From Clostridiaceae bacterium (GTDB lineage Bacteria; Bacillota; Clostridia; Lachnospirales; Lachnospiraceae), in the NCBI GenBank assembly GCA_902362865.1, contig CABIYE010000013.1, positions 29,954 to 93,953 on the forward strand: a stretch of DNA of 64,000 nt. The letters are read 5' to 3'. The notes beneath the pieces are model-generated. The model made no database searches, was not told where the DNA came from, and saw only the letters and a list, made by a program, of their open reading frames with translations. This document shows, piece by piece, positions 16,238 to 26,700 of the stretch (the first letter of the stretch is position 1; each line of letters begins with the position of its first letter). The position numbers and the translations under genes are program-made.

Positions 16238-16913
16238 TTATCCTTTCATTAACTTCTTCTCATCTCTTTTCACTCTGCGTTCCAACTTTTTCAGGTCTTC
16301 TGCCGGGGGCAAATCCTCCGGCTTTATTCCTCTCTGTCCCAACATCTCTCTTACACTTGAATTATTCTGAACATGTTCATCTGTTATAGGAGCTTCGCCA
16401 TATAATTCTTTTTGTTCCACATTATAATTAGTCATTTCTGTTGCCAGATTTTTAGCAGCTATGGTCAATGTTGGAAGGAAATCTGCCAGAGGTCTGTTCT
16501 CTTTTACTCTTAGACGTTCTTTCATGTCCTTTGTAGTAAATCCGCCAAAAAGCGCCTGGTCACCCTTGGATCTTATTCTTCCAAAGCCAGCATCATCCAC
16601 TCCACGTTCGTAAATATTCTGAGACAACCTTTTTTCAGACTCTCTTAATTTCTCTCTTGCATTCAAATTTTATCATTTTCGTGACGCCACGAAAATGATC
16701 GTTTACATTTCCACCTGCATTCTCACAAGATATCATCGCTTTCTTTATAACTAACTCGAAATTTTCCCACCTGGAATATCCTAACAATGGCTGCAATTCC
16801 CTGGCATACCAAAATTCAATTGCTCCATCTTCTGATATATGAATAACATCATCAAAAAGTTTTTTTAATTTTCCAATCTTTTTTTCATCCATGCGATTGC
16901 TATGTACCTCCAT
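16238..16913 (-). pseudogene. dinD: Decayed DNA-damage-inducible protein D (dinD) gene
   Basis: Two overlapping pieces in different frames. The 5' piece (16635-16913) has the Bro-N-like DinD N-terminus: FWYARELQPLLGYSRWENFE and NVNDHFRGVTKM. The 3' piece (16238-16666) has the C-terminus: LRESEKRLSQNIYERGVDDA, QALFGGFTTKDMKERL and GIKPEDLPPAEDLKKLERRV. The middle (roughly 80 residues, including the usual SRYACYL block) is missing and the frame shifts at the join near 16660. A perfect 12-bp inverted repeat (16672-16699) lies next to the join. The gene cannot make a normal DinD. Confidence 0.88.
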
Positions 16914-17060
16914 ATAATTACAATTGCAGAATCCTCGGATATCTTCCTATGAAACAGTATCATATACATCGATACCCTGCATATCTGTTTTTCTCGATTA
17001 TCTCTTGTATTTTCAATGTATATTTGTGTTTGCATATTGTTAAAAAAATAATCCATAACT

Positions 17061-17633
17061 CTATAATTGCTGTTTTACCCGCAGTGGCTCTGCATATCTC
17101 AATATACGTCTATATTGTTCCTCATTCGCTTTTATCTTATCTACGATCTCTGTATCAATATACGATTCCAGACGAAGCATATCGCAGATACTCCGCTCAA
17201 TGTCGTAGATATTATAGCAGCCAAATTCCGTCTCTTTTTTTCTCGCACCTATTAAGTAATGATTCGTCGAAAAATAATGCCGTGTAATCGGAAAAGCCAT
17301 ACCCAGCAAGCTACGATCCGTCCGCGCCGTGGCAACAGACAAATATTCCGGCTCTTCTTTAAGCATACCCTGATAATAGAGAGCGCTGTCCATGCAAACG
17401 ATCGCCCTGGGGTCGCTAAGACAGACTTCTATGCATTTATAGTCTGATGGTTTCGCTTCCTTTTTTCCTGCCAGCCAATAATATCCATGACATACTTTTT
17501 CCAGATGCCCCTCTTCTGCCATGACCGCTATCTGGCGGTTTGAAAACCCTTCTTTCAGAAGCTCTTGCGTTCCTATATATCCTTTAAACTTCTGGTATAC
17601 CATTTCCAGCCTGTCATATGTACTGCGCCTCAT
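17061..17633 (-). CDS. AbiEi-like antitoxin/transcriptional regulator, orphan
   Basis: 190 residues from the ATG at 17633, which has AGGAGG 6 nt upstream; an in-frame upstream ATG would add 22 unlikely residues. The N-terminal part (residues 10-60) has the AbiEi-type winged helix: GYIGTQELLKEGFSNRQIAV, then LEKVCHGYYWL. The C-terminal part has the family landmarks SDPRAIVCMDSALYYQG near 75-91 and YDIERSICDMLR near 147-158. AbiEi normally represses and neutralises an AbiEii nucleotidyltransferase toxin encoded just downstream. Here downstream lies only a short spacer and the broken dinD, so the toxin is missing. It may be a relic or a solitary regulator. Confidence 0.8.
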   Translation of the reverse strand: MRRSTYDRLEMVYQKFKGYIGTQELLKEGFSNRQIAVMAEEGHLEKVCHGYYWLAGKKEAKPSDYKCIEVCLSDPRAIVCMDSALYYQGMLKEEPEYLSVATARTDRSLLGMAFPITRHYFSTNHYLIGARKKETEFGCYNIYDIERSICDMLRLESYIDTEIVDKIKANEEQYRRILRYAEPLRVKQQL

Positions 17634-17818
17634 ATCACCCTCCTGAATTGCATTTTTTCTTACGCACATATTAGCATTTTTCGCTACACATGTCACCATT
17701 AAAGCGGATAATCTCCGTTTCTTCTTTCACAATCAAAAATTCCCGGCAACATCCCACTGTCTTACTATTATGACAAGGAATATCGCCAGGAATTCTATAC
17801 TTCATTTACTTCACTTAT

Positions 17819-20800
17819 TTACTTTTCAAACTTCTCCATGAATCTCTGGATAATAATCGCGCATTCTGCACGGCTTGTGTCACCCTGCGGGTCGAGACGG
17901 TAAGAACCATCTTCATTTTCTTTACCGGCAATGATTCCGTTGGCTACTGCCCACTTCATTGCCTCTTCCGCAAATTTCGTTACCTTATCAGCGTCTGTAA
18001 ATGCGCTGATATCGGTCGGTTCTTCAGATTCATATTCCATATGCTTCGCGTAACGGTACATCATCGTTACCATCTGCTCACGGGTAATCGGATCATTCGT
18101 TCCAAAGTATCCGGAATCTGTATAACCCGTAACGACCTCCGCTTCAGCCGCCCAGATGACTGCCTTTGAATAGAACTGTCCATCCGGTACATCCGGGAAT
18201 TTTGTTTCATATTCTACTTTCGGTTCCCCATTAAGACGGTAAAGAATCGTTGCAAACTGTGCACGTACCAGCGTTGCGTATGGTGAGAAATGCGTAGGAT
18301 CTGTACCCGTCATGGTTCCTGCAAAGTAGTTGTAGTATGCTGCATTGTAGAACCAGTCATCTTTCACTACGTCTACATATGGCAGTCCCTTGCTTTCCAG
18401 AGCCTCTGCCGCTTTGTCAAGCGCTGCAGCCGCATCATCAATTTCTTTCTGTGTTGCATCTGCATCTGCCAATACTTCTTTCGCCTGATTCAAAGCTTCT
18501 TCGTAAGCTGCCCAGCTTTCTTCCGTATACTTAGCTTTCTCGGTATCCGCTATTGCTGCCTTAACCGCTGCTTCCAGTGCCGTTTTGTCTGTTGTATCCG
18601 GTTTCTCTGCTTCCTTCACTGTTACCTTGAAGGTCGCTGTCTTTCCTTCGTACGTTACTGTTACCGTCTGTTCGCCGGTCTTAGTCTTGTCATAGCCGCT
18701 TACTTCGCAGTCCGTTACTGCAATGTCCTTTACTGAACCATCACTATAGTTAGCAGTTACCTTCATTCCGGTAAAATCAAGATTTTCACCCTTCTTATAC
18801 TCCGTCTTTTCCGGTGCCGTAACAGCAAGCGATACAATCTCTGCTTCCGGCTCTTCTGTCTTTTTCTGTCTTACCACTTTCACCGTATAATCTGCATAAG
18901 TTTCATGATCCTCTCCATAAACCCGGAATGTCATTACAGAAGCCTCATCTTTTACGTCAAATTTCTGTGCAATAGAGTCATTCACCAGTTTTCCGTCTAT
19001 ATAGAGCAAACCATATGTATCCGCAATCTTTGTTGTAATGGCAGCTTTCTCTGTCTCTTCCGGTACAGTGACCGTATAAGTCTTTGTTGCCGCATCAAAA
19101 TCTGTCGTTCCAACATCTGACTGCATACTTTCAATCTCTGCATGATTGGAATATCCGGTCGCAATATACACTTCCTCTACCAGCCTTGCAGAATTCTCAC
19201 CGGCTTTTCCTGAGAAATAAATCCGCAGCACATCATAATCTTTCTGATTTCCGTCACCTTCCGTTACACTTACGGTCTGTGCTTTCTGAACAATCTCATC
19301 CGGTATCGGAATCTTAACTTCATAAATCGCATCATCACCGCTGTAATTCAGAACCTCTTCATAAATTATCTGACCTTCAATTGTAATTTTGAGAGTCTTG
19401 CCGTTATCAATCTTTGCAAGTTTTGCAACAATATAATTATCTTTTTCTTTATTAACCGCCATACGGTAAGAGAAATCTTTATCTGCCACAGCATAACGGG
19501 ATGTCATCCCATTCAGCTCATTGTCGCTGGATGTACCCTGGGATCCATTTTCCCACAACTGATGCAGGTCGTCAAATTCATACTGTCCGTATCCGGCCTT
19601 TGTTACGTCAATCTTAACCTGATTGGTTCGTCCTTCTTCCTTCTGTGCAAGAATTCTTGCTTCTGCCTCAGCCGGATCAAGGTCATTTCCTGTGAAATAC
19701 CAGTAAATTCCATAACGCTGTGTATGTTGTCTGTAATGTGCGGAGAACACAAGCTTCTGGTCTGTCCCATTCAGTTCAAAACGAAGCTCGTCGCCATCAT
19801 CCACTCTTACCAGATATTCATTGATATTTTCAATGAAATCTTCTGCTGTTGTTTCTTCAATAGACAATGTTTCCGTTCCAAGTACCGCACGTTTTCCATC
19901 TTTTGGCATCGCCTGGGAACCATTTACAATCTTGCTTCCCGGAAGCATAACACTGGCGCCGCATCCTGAGAATTTATCCATTTCCTCTGTCCCGAGTTCT
20001 GCACTGAGAACCACCGGACCATATTTAAAACCAAACACGGTTTCGTCATCCGGAAGGCCATAAGCACGTACTTCCATGGGAAGCTGTATCTCTACTGTGT
20101 CTCCATCCGCCCATTCTCTGTCAAGGCAGACATATCCACCGCTGACTACAACCTCTTCCTTCTTCCCATTTACCGTTACCGTCGGCTCTCCGGCAATCCA
20201 ATCCGGGATTCTCAGATACAGATTCATATCTGCTGATTTTCCGCCTAACACATGAACTGTAAACTTTGATGTATCCTTATCCGGAATCGAAGTTGTCTGC
20301 GTCAGTTTTATATTCTGCTCTTTCCACTCTGCCTCAGAACTTAAATACTGCGTTACATAAAGGTTCTTACCCTTCTTGTAGTAAATGCTGTCGCCAAGCT
20401 TGGTGAAATTCTCCATACCGCTTCCGGTACAGCACCAGAACTGGTTTTTATTTACATCTGTGTTACCATATACCTTAAAATAACCAGTAGCCATTGGTTG
20501 GAAATAGGTTGTCATACCCGTCTCCGGATTAATAGAAGAAATAATCGCATTGATGAAAGTGTTTTCATAGTAATCAGCATATTTCTTGTCTCCGGTAATC
20601 TTATAAAGCTCCCGGGTCATCTTCAACATATTATAAGTATTACAGGTCTCACAGTTACACTGGGTACGCTCTGCATCCAGAATATTATCTGCGCCAAAGT
20701 GCTCCCACTCACTGTTTCCTCCGGTAATATAAGTATGCTTATTCACAACCATATCCCAGAAAGCTTCTACGTATTCCAGATAGATTTCTGCATCTACCTC

Positions 20801-23638
20801 TTCACCGTCCAGCATCTGTCCATTTAAAGTACGGTAGCGGTTTAATGCTCCTACAAATTTCGGAATCTGCGTATTGGCATGTTTGCCATTTAACACATTG
20901 GCATTTCCGGAAAGTACGGATTCAAACAGCCACGTCTCATCGAACTGCGCAGCCGCTTTAGCATGTTCTGCTTTTCCTGAATATTTATAGAGCTCATAGA
21001 GACAGTCGTTCATACCGCCGTACTCAATCCCGAGAACTCTTCTCTTCATACTGTCATCCCATTTGCTGACCCTGTTATAAATCCAATCGCCAAGATTAGA
21101 AGCTACGGCAAGTGCCTCATCATTATCGGTATATTTGTATACATCCACCAGACCTGCCAGAATCTTATGCATGGTGTACCACGGCACCCAGTTGCCTCCG
21201 CTGGCAGTTCCTTCCATAATATCGAACTGCTTTTCAATATTATTCTTGTCTTCAATCTGCGCACCGAAAATAAATCCTGTGCCAACTGCGTCCTGACACG
21301 CTTTCAGTCCACTGATAATGGTATCAAGCTGCGTTTTCATCCAGGCCTTGTCTCCTGCATTATCCGCCGTCAGATATGCCTGCGCGCACGCCGTCATATA
21401 ATGTCCAAGCGTATGGCCGCCAATGTAGCTGTTCTCCCATCCGGTATAAGGGCCGACACCCTTGGTATCCAGACCGGCCGTCTCACGGAATCTGGACAAC
21501 AGCCTGTCTGCATCAAATGTCTTCAGGAAATCAATATCCTTCTGAGAAATCTGAGCATAATAAGAATTGGTTACATCCACAGTTCCCAGTTCAAAATCTT
21601 CCATCCCCTGCATTTCCGTAACCGCAAGTACATTGAAATCAAAAGTAACTTTCTGGCTTACTTCTCCTCTGGATACCGTAGCGGTAAGTGTAACAGCTTC
21701 ATCCGGCTTACCAATTGCCGGACGCGTCACAGCGCCGTCTTCTGCAATGACATCTTTCTTACTGCTTTCCCACACAATCTTACTTCCGTTCATACCCATA
21801 TCCGGAAGTTCCAGCTCACTCGCTGTCAGTTCGCCCTCTTTCAGGTTTTTCTTAAGCTCAGCAACATCTGCCGCCACACGTTCTTCATCCGCCATCTGTA
21901 AATACTTATCTACATACAGCAGAGCGACTTCTTTTTCTGTCATGGCATAATTATATACATCAAACCGTGAAATCGTCCCTTCATATCCCGGGTCAGCCCC
22001 GTAAAGAGATAATCCCAGATATCCGATTGCATCCGCAGGATCTGTTACGCCATTTTCCAGAATATCCGTAATGTTACACCCGTGATTCACACTTCCAATC
22101 AATTTTCCATTAATATAAAGCTGGGCTGTCTGATTATCATTGAATACCATTGTAGCTACGGTATCTGCTCCCGCTTCAATCACATCCCCTACATCAACAT
22201 TATGTTCATCACCGGAAACCACGCTGGATTTAACGGAAAGCACGGTCGGTCCCCATGCGCGGATCGGATTCAGAAACACATAGTCCGCAGTACCCTTTGT
22301 TCCCAGGTTGAAAATCCATGCGAAAGCCTTCTGGGAAGTATTAAACTTCATATCTATTGTGAAACTCTCGTCACCTTGCTCAATAATCTCCTGCGGAAGC
22401 TTTACATATTTGGAATGATTTGCATTATCTGTAAAGTTAAGCTGTTTCTCTCCATTTTCAGCAGTCGTCACGTCCGCAGCAGAAAGTCCGACCAGCGCAG
22501 CGTCTCCTCTTCCCTGGCTATCAACAAGCTTACCGTCTTTTACCGTCATATCATAACTTACCCAAAGCTGCTCTTCTTCCGTAAGCTGTGGTTTTTTCTT
22601 TACCGTTACCGTGAAGGATTTTGTATCTTCCACATCCCCGGATTTAATCACTGCCGTAAGCGTTACCTCTGTATCCTCTGCCTGGCGTACCACCTTTCCT
22701 GTTTCAGAAATCACATCTTTATCCGTACTTTCCCAGGTAATCGTACTTCCGTTCGCTCCCTTTTCCGGAAGGCTGATATCAGCCGTAATAGCAGATGTGT
22801 TCAGCCCGCTAAAAGGATTCAGGATAGATTTATCAGCCACGACAATCTCTGCATCCGTCATCTCTTTTTTGCCCTCTTCATACAGTTTGGCAATCTGGTC
22901 CGCATTCGCAGCAGTATCCAGTAAAATCACCTGATCCAGCCTTGCTTTCAGATAAGAGCCTTTATACTCAGAACCATTATAACCAATTGCCTTCTCCGCA
23001 CCATTGTCAACAATCTGATCTGCAGTAGTTCCGGTTGAAACAAACTGAGACTCACCATTTCTGTACATGGTTACTTTTTTTGTCTCATTGTCAAATGTAA
23101 CCGCAATATGCGTCCACACCCCTGCCGGGAAAAATTCGTCTCTGGTTCCACTCATATGTACTTCATACACTCTGGTACCGATAGAAAGTACCAGCGGTTC
23201 TTCATCATTGAGGGAACTTAAGTACCAGCCATCCTGATTCCACAACTGTTTATTCCAGACAAGAATCTGCTCACCGGTCATCTTTTCCTGCGGATTAATC
23301 CAACAAGAAAAAGTCAGGTTGGACGGATTTAAATCTGCTTCCGCTCCAAGACTTAAATAACTTCCTCCATTCAACTGGAGCGCCTTTTCTCCTATAATTC
23401 CTTCAACAAACTGATAATCGGTACCTTCTTGCGCATTTATGCTCTCATCTCCCGACCATTTCTTCACGACGGTCTGCCGCTCACTCGCAATGCTGTCGGC
23501 CACATTTCCCTCAAATTCCAACTGCATAACACAATTTTCACCCATTGCTTCTACGGGTTCCGCCGCATAGGCAGGAACTGAAGTAAGTACTGTGGCTGCC
23601 GCCAGCAAAACTGCCAGTATTCTACGCTTCATTCTCAT
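17819..23638 (-). CDS. Cell-surface GH127-type beta-L-arabinofuranosidase with SLH anchor
   Basis: 1939 residues; AGGAGG precedes either the first ATG or the ATG at residue 3. Order: signal peptide (1-25); LamG/concanavalin-like domain (about 35-255); atrophied Ig domain (about 270-350); second LamG domain (about 360-585); another Ig domain (about 590-670); the GH127 (alpha/alpha)6 catalytic domain (about 680-1215) with CETCNTYNMLK near 996 and WCCTGSGMENF near 1069. These supply the Glu and Cys residues of the zinc/thiolate site in this family. Further beta domains follow, then cadherin-like, Big3 (about 1603-1676), FIVAR and three SLH (1748-1939). It likely releases L-arabinofuranose from beta-linked side chains; GH146 is an alternative family. 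It lies 87 bp after a GH43 gene and may be cotranscribed. Confidence 0.93.
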   Translation of the reverse strand: MRMKRRILAVLLAAATVLTSVPAYAAEPVEAMGENCVMQLEFEGNVADSIASERQTVVKKWSGDESINAQEGTDYQFVEGIIGEKALQLNGGSYLSLGAEADLNPSNLTFSCWINPQEKMTGEQILVWNKQLWNQDGWYLSSLNDEEPLVLSIGTRVYEVHMSGTRDEFFPAGVWTHIAVTFDNETKKVTMYRNGESQFVSTGTTADQIVDNGAEKAIGYNGSEYKGSYLKARLDQVILLDTAANADQIAKLYEEGKKEMTDAEIVVADKSILNPFSGLNTSAITADISLPEKGANGSTITWESTDKDVISETGKVVRQAEDTEVTLTAVIKSGDVEDTKSFTVTVKKKPQLTEEEQLWVSYDMTVKDGKLVDSQGRGDAALVGLSAADVTTAENGEKQLNFTDNANHSKYVKLPQEIIEQGDESFTIDMKFNTSQKAFAWIFNLGTKGTADYVFLNPIRAWGPTVLSVKSSVVSGDEHNVDVGDVIEAGADTVATMVFNDNQTAQLYINGKLIGSVNHGCNITDILENGVTDPADAIGYLGLSLYGADPGYEGTISRFDVYNYAMTEKEVALLYVDKYLQMADEERVAADVAELKKNLKEGELTASELELPDMGMNGSKIVWESSKKDVIAEDGAVTRPAIGKPDEAVTLTATVSRGEVSQKVTFDFNVLAVTEMQGMEDFELGTVDVTNSYYAQISQKDIDFLKTFDADRLLSRFRETAGLDTKGVGPYTGWENSYIGGHTLGHYMTACAQAYLTADNAGDKAWMKTQLDTIISGLKACQDAVGTGFIFGAQIEDKNNIEKQFDIMEGTASGGNWVPWYTMHKILAGLVDVYKYTDNDEALAVASNLGDWIYNRVSKWDDSMKRRVLGIEYGGMNDCLYELYKYSGKAEHAKAAAQFDETWLFESVLSGNANVLNGKHANTQIPKFVGALNRYRTLNGQMLDGEEVDAEIYLEYVEAFWDMVVNKHTYITGGNSEWEHFGADNILDAERTQCNCETCNTYNMLKMTRELYKITGDKKYADYYENTFINAIISSINPETGMTTYFQPMATGYFKVYGNTDVNKNQFWCCTGSGMENFTKLGDSIYYKKGKNLYVTQYLSSEAEWKEQNIKLTQTTSIPDKDTSKFTVHVLGGKSADMNLYLRIPDWIAGEPTVTVNGKKEEVVVSGGYVCLDREWADGDTVEIQLPMEVRAYGLPDDETVFGFKYGPVVLSAELGTEEMDKFSGCGASVMLPGSKIVNGSQAMPKDGKRAVLGTETLSIEETTAEDFIENINEYLVRVDDGDELRFELNGTDQKLVFSAHYRQHTQRYGIYWYFTGNDLDPAEAEARILAQKEEGRTNQVKIDVTKAGYGQYEFDDLHQLWENGSQGTSSDNELNGMTSRYAVADKDFSYRMAVNKEKDNYIVAKLAKIDNGKTLKITIEGQIIYEEVLNYSGDDAIYEVKIPIPDEIVQKAQTVSVTEGDGNQKDYDVLRIYFSGKAGENSARLVEEVYIATGYSNHAEIESMQSDVGTTDFDAATKTYTVTVPEETEKAAITTKIADTYGLLYIDGKLVNDSIAQKFDVKDEASVMTFRVYGEDHETYADYTVKVVRQKKTEEPEAEIVSLAVTAPEKTEYKKGENLDFTGMKVTANYSDGSVKDIAVTDCEVSGYDKTKTGEQTVTVTYEGKTATFKVTVKEAEKPDTTDKTALEAAVKAAIADTEKAKYTEESWAAYEEALNQAKEVLADADATQKEIDDAAAALDKAAEALESKGLPYVDVVKDDWFYNAAYYNYFAGTMTGTDPTHFSPYATLVRAQFATILYRLNGEPKVEYETKFPDVPDGQFYSKAVIWAAEAEVVTGYTDSGYFGTNDPITREQMVTMMYRYAKHMEYESEEPTDISAFTDADKVTKFAEEAMKWAVANGIIAGKENEDGSYRLDPQGDTSRAECAIIIQRFMEKFEK

Positions 23639-23725
23639 ACTTCCTCCTTCTACGTAATTACTCGCTTATATTATACTTCTACTCTCAAGAGAAAAAGGTG
23701 GATTTTTCTTTAAAAGGTGTAATTT

Positions 23726-26700
23726 TCATTTGCCAAACTTCTCCATAAATCTCTGGATAATAATTGCGCATTCTGCACGGCTTGTGCTGCCCTGTGGGTC
23801 AAGACGGTAAGAACCATCTGTATTCTTTTTCCCTTCAATGATTCCATTTTCTACCGCCCACTTCATAGCCTTTTCTGCAAATTCACTTACCTGTCCTGCA
23901 TCGGAAAAACTGCTGATATCTGTACTCTTTGATATATCATATTTCTTATAATCCGCATAGCGGTACATCATAACTACCATCTGCTCACGGGTAATCGGAT
24001 CGTTCGTTCCAAAATAGCCGGAATCTGTGTAACCCGTAACCACCTTCGCCTCTGCCGCCCAGAGAACTGCCGTTGAATAGAATTGTCCATCCGGCACATC
24101 CGGGAATCTGTTCGTATACGCTGCATCCGGTTTTCCTTCCATTCTGTGAAGAATGGTTGCAAACTGCGCACGTGGCAGAATCTCATATGGTGAGAAATGA
24201 GTCGTATCTGTACCCGTCATAGTACCTGCAAAGTAGTTGTAGTATGCTCCATCATAGAACCAGTCGCCTTCTTCCACATCTACATATGGAAGCTTCGGAT
24301 CCGGGTCCGGCGTCGGGTCTGGGGTTGGCTGTGGATCCGGGTCTGGCGTCGGATCCGGATCAGGCTCCGCAGCCTTCTCTACCTTAACCGTAAGTGTCAC
24401 CGTCTTCAATTCTTCTGACAGTATCTGCTCTGCCGTCATATTAAAGATCGGGAACCCGTCAGCCCCAAAATGTACGGAATTGGCGTAAGCATGTCTTCCT
24501 GCGTCAAACAGACCATATCGGTCTTCATCTCTGTCCACATAACTCTCTCCCCATGCCCTTGCATGGTAAACAATTACTGGATTGCCGTTCTCATCTACTG
24601 TAAAGGAATTATGCCCCGGCCCGAAGGTTCCGCTGTAAGAACCTTTTTTGCCCGTTGTATAATCCGGATCTTCTACAGTAGTTGTAAGATCTGCCGTACT
24701 AAGCAGCGGATATGGATATTTGCTCCAACTGTCCGGATCCATCAGATCTGCATCAATATCAGCATAGATGACATTCGTCGCATAGAACTGATCCACGGTA
24801 GCACATGCATATGCAATAAATATCTTGTCATCATGGAACAGTACAGCAGAGCCCTCCTGGATATTCTGTCCGTTCTGTAGCACATTCGTCTCGAACGCCA
24901 TGTCGCCTCGTGAGATGATAACCGGATCGCTCGTGAGTACAGTCGGATTATCCGGATCAAAAGTGGTAATCCAGAGCGCTCCCTTCCAATCAGCTCCCTT
25001 TGGAGTTACATAGTAGCAGGTTCCGTTCAGCTCGAAAAATGTGGTATCAAAGTTGTTCACTCTGGAGGTCTGGGTTTCATGGTTTGTTTCTGTCACATCA
25101 ATATACCCGGAAAATCCCCAGTTATCCGGATCCATCAGATCATCGCCTTCGCAGGTAAAGATTCCCTGCCGGTCTGCGCCCCAGCCTGCCATAGAGATGA
25201 TTCTCCATTTTCCGCCGAAATAGTGAAGCTCCGGCGCCCAGTAAGCTCCAGGGGCAATACCGTCTTCTCTCTCTCCCCACCAGATTCTTACTTCCTCGGC
25301 ATCCTTCAGCCCGTTAATCGTAGAAGCCTTGCGGAGAATAATGGAGTCGTAGTGTCCTCTTCCGGCTTCATTATCACCATTCATATAAGATCCGGTGAAG
25401 TAGTACATGCCATCCTTTTCATTATATACAATCTGCGGGTCTGCCCGGCACTCTACAAGAGGGCTCTCATAGCTGGTACTGCTGATGGTTCCTGTAATCT
25501 CATAGGTGCCTTCTTTGCTCAGGTCAAGAGCCGAATCATCCCACGCAATGTTCATATCCGCATCTGACCCATCGTTATACGCAACTTGAATCTGTTCCGG
25601 CAGAGTAATTTTACTTCCCGGTTTCACGCTGATGCTGCCGTTTTCTTTGCCATCCCATGTGAAACTTTCCTCCGTCTCCGTTCCGTCTGCAGATACGCTC
25701 ACCTGCCCATTCACGGACGTACTGTAAATATCACCGAATTTCTTTTCCAGACGGTCATACTCCTGTGCCGTCAGTTCAAACTGTGAAGATTCCGCAGCAG
25801 ACGCATATTTCGGCAGTGTTCCGCTGACAGTTTCTTTCTGATACTGTACTGCTTCCGGTACTGAGAAGGATGTAAAATCCTTTGTCACAGACTTATAAGA
25901 CTTTCCGTCTCCGCCTTCCCAGAAAACCGCATATTCTTTTGTTCCGTTATCGTATTTTACGGTAGGATTCTTTACAATAATTCCCTGCGTATTCAATTCA
26001 ACTTTTCTCTGATTCTCAAAGAAAATCAAATCTTCCGAATCATAAACCAGAATTTCTGTTGAATTATTATCTACCGATGCAATAGCTCCATATGTTCCAT
26101 CTGGTTTGCGGAAGAGGGACGGGGAACCCATCTTGTATAACCCAGTCGGATATAATACCGCTTTACTGTGATTCAGCGCCGTATACTCCTTCCCATCCTT
26201 TGACAAAGCATAATGCATAACATCTGTACGTTCATTATTTGTATAGTTTGTCTCTTTATTTTCATCAAAATTCGTCGGCTTTAATGCTTCTTCTGATCCC
26301 ATATTATATTCATACAATGCAATATAGGTAGCCAGATAGCCTGCCGGCTTTGCGGCAACCGTAACCGGGAAGTTTCTGGAAACCTTCGCCCCGCCGTAGC
26401 TGAATTCTGCTTTCAGCACAACCTCTGTATCTTCGTCAGGACGGGTTACTTTTCCCTCATTTGTAATCAGTTCATTCCCTTCCCAGGAAATTGCCAGACC
26501 TTCAAATTCCTCCGGCAGCGTAATATCATCCGTCACATAAGTAATTCCAAGGTCAAATTTTTCTGCAACATACTCCAGCCTTCCCTGTTCTCCATCAGCG
26601 ATCACCTGTACCTTAAAGTTCTTATCAATCGCCATGCCGGAAGCACTATCCTTAAAGGACGCTGTAAATGTAACTTCTGTCGTTCCCGAAATACCCGCCT

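Noticed and set aside
16672..16699. Perfect 12-bp inverted repeat considered as a terminator or recombination site
   Set aside because: It lies within preserved dinD coding sequence (encoding HFRGVTKM) and has no T-tract; it may have helped the nearby deletion, but this cannot be shown here.
16865..17056. 63-residue minus-strand frame between the AbiEi-like gene and dinD, as a possible toxin
   Set aside because: It has no similarity to AbiEii (no nucleotidyltransferase motif), no good ribosome binding site, and overlaps the dinD 5' end.
17735..17800. Plus-strand stretch resembling a MerR helix-turn-helix (a YYYDKE-like motif)
   Set aside because: The match is short and out of frame with any start; too weak to call even a pseudogene.
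24290..24390. Short direct repeats (Pro-Asp codons) considered as a CRISPR or VNTR array
   Set aside because: They encode the in-frame Pro-Asp-Thr linker of the GH43 enzymes; no spacers, and no CRISPR array is present anywhere in the window.
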